Part shown: positions 35,188-43,522 of the stretch, piece after piece
Numbering within the stretch: the first letter of the stretch is position 1
How the letters are laid out: the number at the start of each line of letters is the position of its first letter
DNA from: an uncultured Acetobacteraceae bacterium
GTDB taxonomy: Bacteria; Pseudomonadota; Alphaproteobacteria; Acetobacterales; Acetobacteraceae
NCBI GenBank assembly: GCA_943912335.1
Contig: CALTUD010000030.1
Coordinates: 1-50,989, forward strand
DNA length: 50,989 bases
Reading direction: 5' to 3'
Program-made: the position numbers and the translations under genes
Notes under the pieces: generated by a model
Databases searched by the model: none
What the model was told of the DNA's origin: nothing
Seen by the model: only the letters and a program-made list of their open reading frames with translations

Positions 35188-35343
35188 ATGGCCCGTCAGG
35201 CGAACCGCTCCGCGCACGAGATACGCACGCTCGGCATACAGCCGACCGTCGCCGCCTGCGCATGCCCGTTCGCCTCCCATGAGGTCACCGATGTCCATCT
35301 CGACACACCGCCGCTCCAAGGCTCCGGCAAGCCGGAGATCTGA
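35188..35343 (+). CDS. 51-residue protein, possible leader gene of the protease operon
   Basis: ATG at 35188 follows a strong GGAGAAGGA site. The product MARQANRSAHEIRTLGIQPT... contains Cys residues in VAACACPFASHE and ends SGKPEI. It overlaps the start of the FtsH-like gene (35291) by 53 bases in another frame, so it could couple translation of the protease. No family is recognised. The good ribosome-binding site is the main support; it may be a small protein or a translated leader. Confidence 0.4.
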   Translation: MARQANRSAHEIRTLGIQPTVAACACPFASHEVTDVHLDTPPLQGSGKPEI

Positions 35344-37426
35344 ACCGAAACCTCCCAGGGATGCCGGACAGCAGACATCCCCGCCTGTCGTTCCGCCATC
35401 ATCATTGGACGCGGACGACGATTGGCCTGACAAACCGGTGCCGCCGTCTCCGGATCCCGTAAGGATCGCCGCCGGACTGCTGCTCGAACGCGGGATCTCT
35501 ACCGCTGCTCCAGACATCCTGAACGCGCTCACCGAAGGGTCGGTCTGCGTGGTTGCCGTGCAGGCGCCTGAATGGGTCGAGCCGGTGCGTAAGGAGTGGC
35601 GAGCGCAGATCTGCGGCGGCCAGGACGGGACGGAAGGCAACGAAAGATTCTACGGCACCCCCAGGTCATGGGCCTACTGGGCTCCATCGGAGATGCCGAG
35701 ATCGTTCGATAGCCGGGACGCATCGGGATACTTCGCACAGCACGTTTCGGAAGGCAGGCACTGCGTAGGAATCTCGGCCGATCTGTCGTGGCTTCCCTCG
35801 GATCTGGTGGGCACGGCCGACCACACCATCCATCTGCCGCCACTGACTGCTGCTGACGTTGCCAGGATCGTCACCATCGTGTCGGGAGCCGCCCCGGATA
35901 CGGCGTTCAGCGACAGGGAAATGGAACGCCTCACGCCGCGGCTCCTCCGCCTCGCCCGCAGGCCGCGCCAGACGGCGGATGCCTACTTCAGCAAGCTCCG
36001 GGAGCTGCTCCGGCGCGAGGGTTCGGCGCTCGGGGAACCGAAGCCGATCGTATCGTCCTCCATTCGCGAGGAGCCTACCCTCGACCGGCTGCACGGGATG
36101 GACGAGGCGGTGGCGTGGGGCAGACGCGTCGTGACGGATCTCCAGGCCTACAGGGCCGGAACGATTGCCTGGACGGACGTGGATCGCGGCTGCCTGCTCA
36201 GCGGGCCGCCTGGCTGCGGCAAGACGCTTTTTGCCCGGGCCCTGGCAACGTCCTGCGACGTGCAGCTCGTCACCGGCTCGTATGGGCAATGGCTCGGCAC
36301 CGGCAGCGGGCACCAGGGCGACCTGCTGAAGGCAATGAAGAAGTCCTTCGACACGGCGCGCGTCTCGGCGCCCTGCATCCTGTTCATCGACGAGGTGGAT
36401 TCGTTCCAGAACCGCACGGCGGCCAGCCACCAAAATGCGGAATGGGACAGGCAGATCGTCAACGCCCTGCTGGCCCAGATCGACGGCACGGAAGACCGGG
36501 AGGGCATGATCCTGGTGGCGGCGTGCAATCATCCAGACCTGCTCGACCCTGCGCTGATCCGAAGTGGTCGGCTGGACCGGCATATCCGCATTGGGCTGCC
36601 GGACCAGGGCGGACTGGAAAGGATCCTGCGGGAACATCTGGCAGGCGAACTGGACGGGGTGGATCTCTCCGGCGTTGCGCTGGCCGCGGCCGGAACGACC
36701 GGTGCCGACTGTGAGCGCTTCGTCCGCGGTGCCAGGCGCCGGTGTCGCCAGCTTGGGCGGTCGATGCAGTTGGCCGACTTGGCCGCCGAGATCATGGGTG
36801 GCGACGAACTGACGGATGAGGAGCTATGGCTCTGCGGCGTGCACGAGGCTGGGCATGCGGTCGCCAGCTGCATCATCCAGCCTGGGGCGCTGGTGGCAGT
36901 AACCCTGCGGCCTGCACGTGACTGCCTAGCTGAGACAACGAGCATGGCGGGGCGAGGGCATCTTGGGTCGCAGGGCATTCGCCGCACCCTGACCATCTTG
37001 TTGGCCGGACGCGCCGCCGAGGAGATCATCTTTGGGGAGGTGTCCGACGGGTCGGGAGGCGCAGCGGGAAGCGATCTGGCCGTTGCCACCGTCACGGCGG
37101 CCACCGCGATCGGTGCCTACGGTTTCGACCGCGCCAATGGCCTGGTCTGGTCCGGTATCCCAACTGCGGGAACGGTAGCCGCCGCGCTCGCAGAGAACCC
37201 GACAATGTCGCAGCGGGTGCGGTCGATGCTGGACGACGCCTACAGCGATGCTGTCGCCCTGCTCCGGCCAAGACGGAGCGTCATCGAAGCGATGGCTGCC
37301 ACGCTGGTTGCGCGTCGCGTGCTGGACGGATCGGAAGCTGCCGCGATGGTCGAGGCTGCAGCCAGGACGCAGGAGGTACGTCAGCACCGGCGGCGATCGT
37401 CCAGGACCTGGGAGGCTGTTCGATGA
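35291..37426 (+). CDS. soluble FtsH-like AAA+ ATPase / M41 zinc metalloprotease
   Basis: ATG at 35291 with GAGG upstream gives 711 residues. Residues 40-260 are an unfamiliar N-terminal domain. The AAA+ module has Walker A GPPGCGKT (305-312), Walker B CILFIDEVDS, and second region RSGRLDRHIRIGLPD with the arginine finger. The peptidase domain has HEAGH at 518-522 and a third zinc ligand candidate Asp595 in GAAGSDLAVAT, as in FtsH. Unlike housekeeping FtsH there are no membrane segments, so it should be cytoplasmic. It likely degrades specific proteins using ATP. It leads a tight operon of small unknown proteins and an MbcA/ParS-like protein, and its stop overlaps the next short frame. Confidence 0.88.
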   Translation: MSISTHRRSKAPASRRSEPKPPRDAGQQTSPPVVPPSSLDADDDWPDKPVPPSPDPVRIAAGLLLERGISTAAPDILNALTEGSVCVVAVQAPEWVEPVRKEWRAQICGGQDGTEGNERFYGTPRSWAYWAPSEMPRSFDSRDASGYFAQHVSEGRHCVGISADLSWLPSDLVGTADHTIHLPPLTAADVARIVTIVSGAAPDTAFSDREMERLTPRLLRLARRPRQTADAYFSKLRELLRREGSALGEPKPIVSSSIREEPTLDRLHGMDEAVAWGRRVVTDLQAYRAGTIAWTDVDRGCLLSGPPGCGKTLFARALATSCDVQLVTGSYGQWLGTGSGHQGDLLKAMKKSFDTARVSAPCILFIDEVDSFQNRTAASHQNAEWDRQIVNALLAQIDGTEDREGMILVAACNHPDLLDPALIRSGRLDRHIRIGLPDQGGLERILREHLAGELDGVDLSGVALAAAGTTGADCERFVRGARRRCRQLGRSMQLADLAAEIMGGDELTDEELWLCGVHEAGHAVASCIIQPGALVAVTLRPARDCLAETTSMAGRGHLGSQGIRRTLTILLAGRAAEEIIFGEVSDGSGGAAGSDLAVATVTAATAIGAYGFDRANGLVWSGIPTAGTVAAALAENPTMSQRVRSMLDDAYSDAVALLRPRRSVIEAMAATLVARRVLDGSEAAAMVEAAARTQEVRQHRRRSSRTWEAVR

Positions 37427-37524
37427 TCCGTTTCCCGGATTCCGAAGCGAGTTCGCTGCTGCCGTGGTCCTTCCGTATCGGAATGGCGAGGGTTGGCGAT
37501 GGCGCTCAGGAGAAATCGCCATGA
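37423..37524 (+). CDS. 33-codon frame linking the protease and the next gene
   Basis: ATG at 37423 overlaps the protease stop (ATGA) and has GGGAGG eight bases upstream. The frame (MIRFPDSEASSLLPWSFRIG...) ends in a TGA that overlaps the ATG of the 129-residue gene, again as ATGA. Overlaps at both ends suggest coupled translation along the operon. A competing view is that the 129-residue gene really starts further upstream in its own frame, where a protein-like FRSEFAAAVVLPYRNGEG is readable. Confidence 0.35.
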   Translation: MIRFPDSEASSLLPWSFRIGMARVGDGAQEKSP

Positions 37525-37910
37525 ACGGGGATGCGCTGTTCTCGGCAACCTGGCACGGCAGACCCGCCATCGTAGGATTGGCGACCCAAGTCGAACTACG
37601 ACGCATCACGAACGGGAAGCGTCCCGACAGCGTGCTGGACGTCATGAGGCCTGCGATGCTGATCGCGATTCGCGAGGACGGGCTTCAGGACGCCGAGATC
37701 CACGCGCTCGGCTGGCGGACGAGCCTCTGCACCACCTGGATTACCTCGGCGCTGGTCGGCATCGATGCTACAAGGACTGTCATCCGCACATCGTCCGGAC
37801 GAGTCTACGGCCTGGAGGATTTGCAGGACGAGGCGGGCGTCCCGGTGCTGCTCGACCATCTCGCCTATGCCCTCCGTCGTTGGGGGTTCGACGATGTCCA
37901 TGCCCTCTGA
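37521..37910 (+). CDS. 129-residue protein of unknown function in the protease operon
   Basis: ATG at 37521 has AGGAGA eight bases upstream. The protein reads MNGDALFSATWHGRPAIVGL, then a compact alpha/beta pattern with TTWITSALVGIDATRTVIRT, SSGRVYGLEDLQDE and LLDHLAYALRRWGFDDVHAL. The ITSxLVGID..xxxxRTxSGRxYxL pattern looks like a small beta-rich domain. No family is recognised. It overlaps the following gene by 17 bases, which supports a translationally coupled operon. It could be an adaptor or substrate of the FtsH-like protease; this is inference. Confidence 0.6.
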   Translation: MNGDALFSATWHGRPAIVGLATQVELRRITNGKRPDSVLDVMRPAMLIAIREDGLQDAEIHALGWRTSLCTTWITSALVGIDATRTVIRTSSGRVYGLEDLQDEAGVPVLLDHLAYALRRWGFDDVHAL

Positions 37911-38142
37911 CTCCGTTGCAGGGCCGGACAGGCACGATGCACGGCCTGCCTGCGGCACCCGGATCGGCCGCTACGTGGCCCTGCGGGATATCGACGGGTG
38001 CCTGTATGCGGTCTCGCCTGGGGCGGTGGCGGTCGTCTGCGAAACCGACGACGGAACGCTGCTGATGCTGCCCGGAGGCCGGATGATCCAGGTTCCCAGG
38101 GCCATCGGGACGGTGCTCACCTGGCTGGACGGCAGGGGATGA
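37894..38142 (+). CDS. 82-residue protein of unknown function in the protease operon
   Basis: Starts at ATG 37894 or at the in-frame ATG 37900, inside the end of the previous gene. The core is RIGRYVALRDIDGCLYAVSP, GAVAVVCETDDGTLLMLPGG, RMIQVPRAIGTVLTWLDG. This strand-rich pattern with LPGGRxIxVPRxxxxVLxWL recalls small LytTR-like beta domains seen beside regulators, but the match is only by eye. Its stop overlaps the next ATG (ATGA at 38139). It is probably a partner of the other operon products. Confidence 0.6.
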   Translation: MSMPSDSVAGPDRHDARPACGTRIGRYVALRDIDGCLYAVSPGAVAVVCETDDGTLLMLPGGRMIQVPRAIGTVLTWLDGRG

Positions 38143-38699
38143 CGGCCCGCGGCAAGCCTTTCGGCCAGGACGAGCCCCTGGTCGTCGAATTCGTCGACGC
38201 GGAGGATCCAGCTGCCGTATCGGCCCAGACATCTGCATCCTGCCAACCGGCGGCATGTCCTGACCGTTTCTCGAAGGAGAACAGGCGGCGGCTCAGCGGC
38301 GCGGGCCTGCGCACCTTCGTGCGGATCGCCGACCTGTGGGAGCTCTCGCCGCGGCAGCGCCGCCTGATCCTTGGCTCCCCGGCGGCGTCGACATACCGCG
38401 GCTGGCTGGCGGCTGCGGCGGCCCACCGGGACCTGACACTGCCTGTTGATGTCCTAATCCGGATCTCGGCGGTGCTGGGCATCCACGCCATGCTGGGCAT
38501 CATCTATCTGGATGCAGGGCAGCCGCTGGCGTGGCTCCAGGCGCCTTGTCCGGCCATGCCGTTCGGGGGCCGCACGCCGATGGAAGTCATGACGGACGGA
38601 AGCTTCGCCGGGGTGATGGCCGTGCGCGGCTACATCGATGCCGCAATCCCCTGGAATGCCGCGGCGGCGGGGCACGGACGTCATCGCGTGTTCCGTTAA
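38139..38699 (+). CDS. MbcA/ParS/Xre-type (DUF2384-like) protein without an adjacent RES toxin
   Basis: A 186-residue protein starting at the ATGA overlap. After a variable N-terminus (to about residue 60) comes the MbcA/ParS pattern: TFVRIADLWELSPRQRRLIL, GSPAASTYRGWLAAAA, LPVDVLIRISAVLGIHAMLG, and the C-terminal DUF2384 part PFGGRTPMEVMTDGSFAGVM with AVRGYIDAA. This family usually acts as antitoxin and DNA-binding repressor for RES-domain toxins. No RES gene follows; instead the gene closes an operon led by an FtsH-like protease. It may regulate the operon, or serve as a labile partner degraded by the protease. Confidence 0.75.
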   Translation: MTARGKPFGQDEPLVVEFVDAEDPAAVSAQTSASCQPAACPDRFSKENRRRLSGAGLRTFVRIADLWELSPRQRRLILGSPAASTYRGWLAAAAAHRDLTLPVDVLIRISAVLGIHAMLGIIYLDAGQPLAWLQAPCPAMPFGGRTPMEVMTDGSFAGVMAVRGYIDAAIPWNAAAAGHGRHRVFR

Positions 38700-39330
38700 C
38701 CATGGTCTCGACGGCGGATGGCAAATGACGCTGCCGGGCGCAAAAGGCATGGAACGGCATTTCCTACCGACAGATGCCCGGCAGACCTGCGGATGGATTT
38801 GCCGCCCACGACAAGCCCTGCATCGCCATGTCAGCGATCGCGGTAGGAATATCGGAAGCAGCGCCGATTTGCCGAGGTTTGGATACGGATAGCCGCTCAG
38901 GTAGCGCTAGTATAAGATTTCTGACTTGTTGCTGACATTACCATTCGAGGAAATCAGAAATTCTGATGCTGCACTTTCCAGCGCATCGCTAAATCTATCA
39001 CCGAGTCGAAGTTCTATCCGCAGGAATCAAAGTCCACGCGTGTGTGAGTGCTGTCTGTCATGAGCAGGAAGAGCTTCAAACGAACTGCAGTCCCCTGTCC
39101 GACAGTCGGTTTTCTGCTGCAATCATCTATTGTCAGACAGGAAACTCCGGCATTATGGATTAGCTGCCGCCCGGTTTCTGGTGCCCAGGCTGCATAGCAA
39201 TTCATCTCAAGCGCTTACGATGCGTGATGGCCTGCCGTCGCCTACCTGGGCGACTCCACTGACCAGATCGCTTCGAGCCCAGCATGATCGGGCAATGGAC
39301 ATGCGTCTTGGCTTGGCGTGACCACCAGCC
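38700..39330. other. 631-base low-GC gap with several short palindromes, no gene
   Basis: It lies between the convergent ends of the MbcA/ParS-like gene and hipA. GC content is visibly lower than in neighbours. A perfect dyad ATCAGAA-A-TTCTGAT spans 38953-38967, with a related GATTTCTGAC nearby. CTGTCCGACAG and TGTCAGACA lie around 39097-39142. It may hold terminators, a small RNA or a recombination scar. No open frame is convincing. Confidence 0.4.
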
Positions 39331-40623
39331 TCACAATCCCGTCGGCTTCCCACCTGCATATCCGTCGAACGCATAATCGTTGAGGATCTGCCGCCGCCAG
39401 AGATAGGCGCGGTCGACCTGCGCGAGCCCGGCCTCGTTGCAGAGCTCGGGCCAGCTGGCGACGATCACGCTCGCTTGGCTGTCGATGATGTCGCGCGCAT
39501 CCGCGTCGCCGAGCAGGAAGGACGACGCGGACAGGCGGCAATGTTCGAGCAGGCTGCGCCGATCGTCGCCGAACACCGCCATCGCCTGGTTCGCTTCGCG
39601 GCCGTTGCGCCTTTGCGGACAGATGTCATAGGCCGGTGTCAGCGCCAGCGTCACGCCGTCCCACAGGGCCGCGTGATTGCGGGCGTGGTCGTCGGTGTTG
39701 CCGACGAGGATGTTGAACACCATCCGCGCGAAAAGCTCGCGCAAGGTTTTGCGCGGCGCGACGAAGCGCGCGCGCACGATCTGCGCCAGGTCGACATAGC
39801 TCGCATGATGCGCCTGGAGTTCGCTCAGCCCGAGCATGGTGAGCGCCGACACCATCGCCTTGCGCGTCCAGCCGCCTTCAACCTTCGCCCGGTCGAAGCG
39901 CTGGACGAGCAATACGTCCTTGCCGTTCGCGGACGTCAGAACGACCGGCGCGACGTCGAGGCCGACAAGTGCGGCGAGCCGCATCGCGATATATTCGGAC
40001 TTGACGACGGCATAGGTGTCGTTCAACGCCGAGAACTTGGCGATGAATTTGGTATCGCCATTCTCGATCAGCGCCTTGGGCCGCGCGCCGCCGATCGAGC
40101 TGCCATGAAACAGCGCCTTCTCGAGCCCTCCCGGGATCGGCTCGCCACGCTCGACATGGTCGGCGGCATCCAGCAGTTCCTCGAGCGACGCATTGTCCTG
40201 CTCGCGCGGTCGGTAGCAATCGGGCGAGCGCTGGAAATCGAGCGCACCGATCCGGTCCGACCCAGAATTGAGCATGAAGGTCAGCTCGTCGAAGTCGACA
40301 TCCCGGGCAGCGTCACCCTGGAGCCCGGTCAGCCGATTGATGATGACGCGCCGACCCCAGGCGTCGGGCGCGCCGTCGCGCAGACATCCGGCCATGTCGA
40401 GCGGTGGGTTGGGCGGGATCCTCCCGCGCCGTAGCTTGAGCTCGGGCGAGAAGATCGGAATGGCGCGTTCCCGCTCGAGGTATGAGCGGCCATAGGTGAA
40501 GATGAGAGTGCGGTCGTCTCGCTCGATCCGCCCGGCGACGACCGGCTCGAATGCGCCCGGCAGCCAGATCCAGACGAACGCCTCGATAGCGACCGGGAGA
40601 CCCGCATCGACTTCAGAAGTCAT
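39331..40623 (-). CDS. hipA: HipA-family Ser/Thr kinase toxin
   Basis: ATG at 40623 gives 430 residues. The HipA N-terminal region (FTYGRSYLERERAIPIFSPE) is followed by the ATP-binding segment SSIGGARPKALIENGDTKFI with the lysine in FIAKFS. The catalytic part is FNILVGNTDDHARNHAALW, the conserved NxDDHxxN kinase loop, and LTPAYDICP is the metal-binding DFG-like region. HipA phosphorylates targets such as glutamyl-tRNA synthetase and causes dormancy. The conserved residues are all present, so it should be active. Its start overlaps the end of hipB by 11 bases, the usual operon layout. Confidence 0.92.
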   Translation of the reverse strand: MTSEVDAGLPVAIEAFVWIWLPGAFEPVVAGRIERDDRTLIFTYGRSYLERERAIPIFSPELKLRRGRIPPNPPLDMAGCLRDGAPDAWGRRVIINRLTGLQGDAARDVDFDELTFMLNSGSDRIGALDFQRSPDCYRPREQDNASLEELLDAADHVERGEPIPGGLEKALFHGSSIGGARPKALIENGDTKFIAKFSALNDTYAVVKSEYIAMRLAALVGLDVAPVVLTSANGKDVLLVQRFDRAKVEGGWTRKAMVSALTMLGLSELQAHHASYVDLAQIVRARFVAPRKTLRELFARMVFNILVGNTDDHARNHAALWDGVTLALTPAYDICPQRRNGREANQAMAVFGDDRRSLLEHCRLSASSFLLGDADARDIIDSQASVIVASWPELCNEAGLAQVDRAYLWRRQILNDYAFDGYAGGKPTGL

Positions 40624-40948
40624 CGCGGGCCTCCCGGCGTGGCCGCCGGACCGACCGGGGAAGCAGAGCGAGCTTGTCGTCGAGGCGCGACGCCTCGGGC
40701 GCAAGCCGCGACGGCTCGTCGACGAAGAGCGGCACGCCGAGCAGGGCCGCGGCTTCGAACGCCAGGCCAATCTCGACGCGCGGCTGTCCCTTCTCGATCA
40801 GCTGGAGCGTGCTGCGCGCAACGCCGATCCGTGCGGCAAGGTCGGCTTCGGTCATCTTGCGTTCCTTGCGTGACAGCCGGATCGCGCGACCGAGGAGCGC
40901 CAAGGCTTCGCGCGTCGTGCGTGAATATGTGCGGACGTGTTCTACCAT
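40613..40948 (-). CDS. hipB: HipB-like Xre antitoxin
   Basis: ATG at 40948 gives 111 residues (MVEHVRTYSRTTREALALLG). The Xre helix-turn-helix is AIRLSRKERKMTEADLAARI, GVARSTLQLIEKGQPRVEIG, followed by AFEAAALLGVPLFVDEPSR. The C-terminal tail is basic (RSVRRPRREARDDF). It would bind HipA and repress the operon. A long palindrome lies just upstream at 40961-41007. The start is supported by the operator and by similarity of the opening to other HipB proteins. Confidence 0.88.
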   Translation of the reverse strand: MVEHVRTYSRTTREALALLGRAIRLSRKERKMTEADLAARIGVARSTLQLIEKGQPRVEIGLAFEAAALLGVPLFVDEPSRLAPEASRLDDKLALLPRSVRRPRREARDDF

Positions 40949-40960
40949 ATATGATCCAGT

Positions 40961-41007
40961 GACCGATATGGCAGGCACGATGGCGTTCCACGCCTGCTAT
41001 ATCGGTC
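40961..41007. promoter_or_regulatory. long palindromic operator candidate upstream of hipBA
   Basis: Arms GACCGATATGGCAGGC (40961-40976) and GCCTGCTATATCGGTC (40992-41007) are complementary at 15 of 16 positions, separated by 15 bases, and begin 12 bases from the hipB start codon. HipB proteins bind dyads in their promoters, so this is very likely the autoregulatory operator; the spacing would fit two dimers or one looped site. Confidence 0.65.
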
Positions 41008-41440
41008 GCTACGCCGATCTTGTTGGACTTACAAGCATAATGACCGCGAGAACAGGCGCAAGGCTGCTTCATGACCGCCAGAACGGTCGTTTCCCATGTG
41101 CTGCCTGCACGCACCGACAGCAGACCATGTCCGATACCGCTCCGAACTCCTTCGTCCCACCCGGCCAGGCCGTGAAGGAGCTCGGTCGCTACGCGGCGGA
41201 GCTCGCGTGGTGCAAGGAGTCTGGTCCGGCTGGATGCCAGCTCCAGGACCTCAACCAACCCCGGCGACGACGCGGGTCCCGTCCGCGCGCCGCGGCCTGC
41301 AGCGTCTGTCTGGCACGGCATGACTACCCATGGCTGGTGGCGACTGATCCATAATGCCGGGAAACTCGGAGTCACGCCTTTATGTAACGCACCGGCTCCC
41401 GCGTCTGGGTGTCGGTAGGCTGAACTGACAATTCGTCCCG
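41008..41440. other. 433-base gap upstream of hipBA, no supported gene
   Basis: A near-identical direct repeat ATGACCGCGAGAAC/ATGACCGCCAGAAC occurs at 41040-41053 and 41071-41084. A plus-strand frame beginning MSDTAPNSFVPPGQAVKELG at 41127 has no ribosome-binding site and becomes an Arg-rich run. I see no gene here. Confidence 0.35.
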
Positions 41441-41845
41441 TCAAGACTTTAGCTCGCCGATCCGATAGGTTCGGTGCGAACGCTGGCGCTGGACGAGCCG
41501 GACGGGCTCATGGCCGCCGACGAAGCCCGGGATCGCCATCAAAGCCCCCGCGAACGAGCGAGGTTTTCGGGCTCCCGCGACTATGGAGGCGAGTTGCTTC
41601 GCCGACATGACCACAACTCGTTCACCGGAACCGTCATCGAGAACAGATGGTCGTCCCGCGCGCGCTTCGTCCAGGATGTCGTTCGACCGCCCGCAAAACA
41701 CGGAGACGTTGGTTTCCGAGAGTCGAGAGATGAGATCCAGGACGGCAGCCTCCAGCCCGGCCGAGTCAGCCAAGCTGTCCGTCACGCTGCGCAACCGTTC
41801 CTCGAAATCCAGAACCGCGTCGGTCTCAACCGCTTCGTCGGCCAT
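41441..41845 (-). CDS. Phd/YefM-like antitoxin-type protein, solitary
   Basis: ATG at 41845 has GAGG nine bases upstream and gives 134 residues. The opening MADEAVETDAVLDFEERLRS is an acidic helical extension. The central part LSETNVSVFCGRSNDILDEA, RAGRPSVLDDGSGERVVVMS, AKQLASIVAGARKP resembles the Phd/YefM fold (N-terminal strand-helix, then xPVxxxxxG...vvMSaxxxxxL). The tail GFVGGHEPVRLVQRQRSHRT is basic. No toxin gene is adjacent. Recognition is by pattern only; it might be a stand-alone regulator. Confidence 0.5.
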   Translation of the reverse strand: MADEAVETDAVLDFEERLRSVTDSLADSAGLEAAVLDLISRLSETNVSVFCGRSNDILDEARAGRPSVLDDGSGERVVVMSAKQLASIVAGARKPRSFAGALMAIPGFVGGHEPVRLVQRQRSHRTYRIGELKS

Positions 41846-42430
41846 CTGCATTTCCTCAAGGCGTTGAGTCTTTCTAGTCTTCGGTTGATGCTCGCTTAAG
41901 TTCCGCGTCGTAACAGCTAAGGTGATCGTGCTCATCCACGGGAGGCGAGACCCGATAGTTTTGTAATCTTCGGAGACCCTGACTTGTTGTCCGATAGGCG
42001 GCAGGTTCCGACTGTCGCATCCGCGGCCTTGGGGCACAGCGCCAATCGGACGCTCACCAAACTAACGGCGATCATTCAGCGGCAACCCGTGCAAACGATG
42101 GAGGATATGTCCGAAGGCGAGCCGCGGATGGCCGGATGCAGGTAATCTGGACGGCACGATCGCGGAATTCACGAGGAACTCGAACACGAAAAGCAGAGGC
42201 GACAAGCCGACGCTTAGGGGCGCAGATTACCGAGTCGATGGGTACGCCGCTCCAACCGAGGCGATAGCCAGCCGGACGCTAACCGACCGTGTGACACCCC
42301 TGATCCGAACTGCCGCGATCGACGCTTCGTTGGCATGGGCGGTGGTGCGATGACTGCAATTCTTAGACCTTTGACGAGACGGGGAGGCCTCTGTTCCTGC
42401 TGCACCCTACCCACACACTATTCACGCATA
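41846..42430. other. 585-base gap, no supported gene
   Basis: Frames on both strands are short or lack starts. A plus-strand stretch around 42130-42352 reads protein-like (for example ADYRVDGYAAPTEAIASRTL) but without any start or recognisable family; it may be a gene remnant. Confidence 0.35.
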
Positions 42431-42473
42431 GACAAATCCCATAAAGAATAGACTAGACTCTAGGGGATTTGTC
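42431..42473. promoter_or_regulatory. perfect inverted repeat upstream of the AbiEii-like gene
   Basis: GACAAATCCC (42431-42440) and GGGATTTGTC (42464-42473) form a perfect ten-base dyad with a 23-base A/T-rich spacer, 75 bases before the gene. It may be an operator or, less likely, a transcript hairpin. AbiEi regulators bind inverted repeats in abiE promoters, which makes the orphan AbiEi-like protein at 20 kb a possible but unproven partner. Confidence 0.4.
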
Positions 42474-42547
42474 CGTCTTCATGTCGTCGGAGCGCTCGTC
42501 TGGAGGCTTGGCATGGAGGACGACCCAAGACGTGATCGCCGCCGCCG

Positions 42548-43522
42548 ATGTTAGGCTCGACGCTCGGCAGGGCGAGTTCAACCGGCAGTCCGGCTAAGAT
42601 CCTGCGGCTACGAGCGTATGCCGCCGTGGAACGAACCCTGCGCCATCTTCTTGGATGCGAACATGGGGAAGACTTTAGCGTTCGCGGCGCTTGGTCGTTC
42701 GCGGTTTGGCTGGGAGATCTGCCGCGTTCGACACGAGGCCTCGACCTGGCGCACCACGGCAATCATGCCGATCCGGTAGCCCTCCTGCGGAAAGCTTGTC
42801 CACGGGATGGCGCCGACGCCCTGATATGGGATGGCCCAGACGTCTCCGAGTTCGGTTCGGCCTGGACCAGGCGCAGTCGTATCCGGCTTCGCGCCCCAAT
42901 CCAGGACGTTGCCGTCCCCCTGGTCGTCGACATCGCCCACCATGTCGGATCGCCGTCGTATGTCGAACGCCTTGGCTTCATGCCCCTGTCCGGCAGACGG
43001 TTTCTGGTCAACTGCATGTCCAGGGAATGGATGTTCGCCGAGAAGTGCGCCCTGCTGGTGACATACGGACCCGACCACACCAGGCTACAGGATCTGTTCG
43101 ACCTCCATGAGATAAGCCGCAGATTCCGGTTTGACGGCACGGCGCTATGCGACGCTTTCCGTGTCGTGGCTGCCGGGCGCGACGCGGAACGGATGGTACG
43201 GCGGCGCGACGGCTACTGGGAGGCATCCTTGGACTACAGCAGGTGCAGGGAAACTGCGTTGCGCCGATGGGAAACGATAGCTGCCACAGGCTCATGGGAG
43301 CAGACCGCCCCAGGGCTGCGGCAGGTCATCGCCGAGGTGAGGAACTTCGTATGGCCTGTCCTCGAAGCCGTCCGCGCCTGTGCCGACTATGCGGCCACCT
43401 GGCGACCCGACCTTGGGTGGCGTCCCCATGCGACGGAGCAATCCCTTGGGTCGATCCAGACGGCGCTGCCGTTTGCGGCTTTCCCGAACGCTGTCCCAGC
43501 GATCGTCCCGCGATTGCAATGA
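42548..43522 (+). CDS. AbiEii-family nucleotidyltransferase-like protein with altered active site (orphan)
   Basis: A 324-residue protein. The alignment by eye to AbiEii toxins is clear: DFSVRGAWSFAVWLGDLPRS corresponds to the first motif, VAVPLVVDIAHH (Asp128) to the third acidic position, and SREWMFAEKCALLVTYGPDH with RLQDLFDLHEISRRF to the helical C-terminal motif (Lys166, Asp182, Asp185). However, the first-motif D-x-D reads G-L-D (residues 64-66 in STRGLDL), so one metal-binding aspartate is missing. The protein may be catalytically weak or dead. No AbiEi gene is adjacent; it could have become a transposon cargo or a diverged regulator. Start lacks a strong ribosome-binding site. Confidence 0.72.
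   Translation: MLGSTLGRASSTGSPAKILRLRAYAAVERTLRHLLGCEHGEDFSVRGAWSFAVWLGDLPRSTRGLDLAHHGNHADPVALLRKACPRDGADALIWDGPDVSEFGSAWTRRSRIRLRAPIQDVAVPLVVDIAHHVGSPSYVERLGFMPLSGRRFLVNCMSREWMFAEKCALLVTYGPDHTRLQDLFDLHEISRRFRFDGTALCDAFRVVAAGRDAERMVRRRDGYWEASLDYSRCRETALRRWETIAATGSWEQTAPGLRQVIAEVRNFVWPVLEAVRACADYAATWRPDLGWRPHATEQSLGSIQTALPFAAFPNAVPAIVPRLQ

Noticed and set aside
35188..38699. Idea that the FtsH-like protein is the housekeeping FtsH
   Set aside because: It lacks membrane segments, has a different N-terminal domain and sits in an accessory operon.
41127..41354. Possible small gene MSDTAPNSFVPPGQ... upstream of hipBA
   Set aside because: No ribosome-binding site and a C-terminal Arg-rich run typical of non-coding GC-rich DNA.
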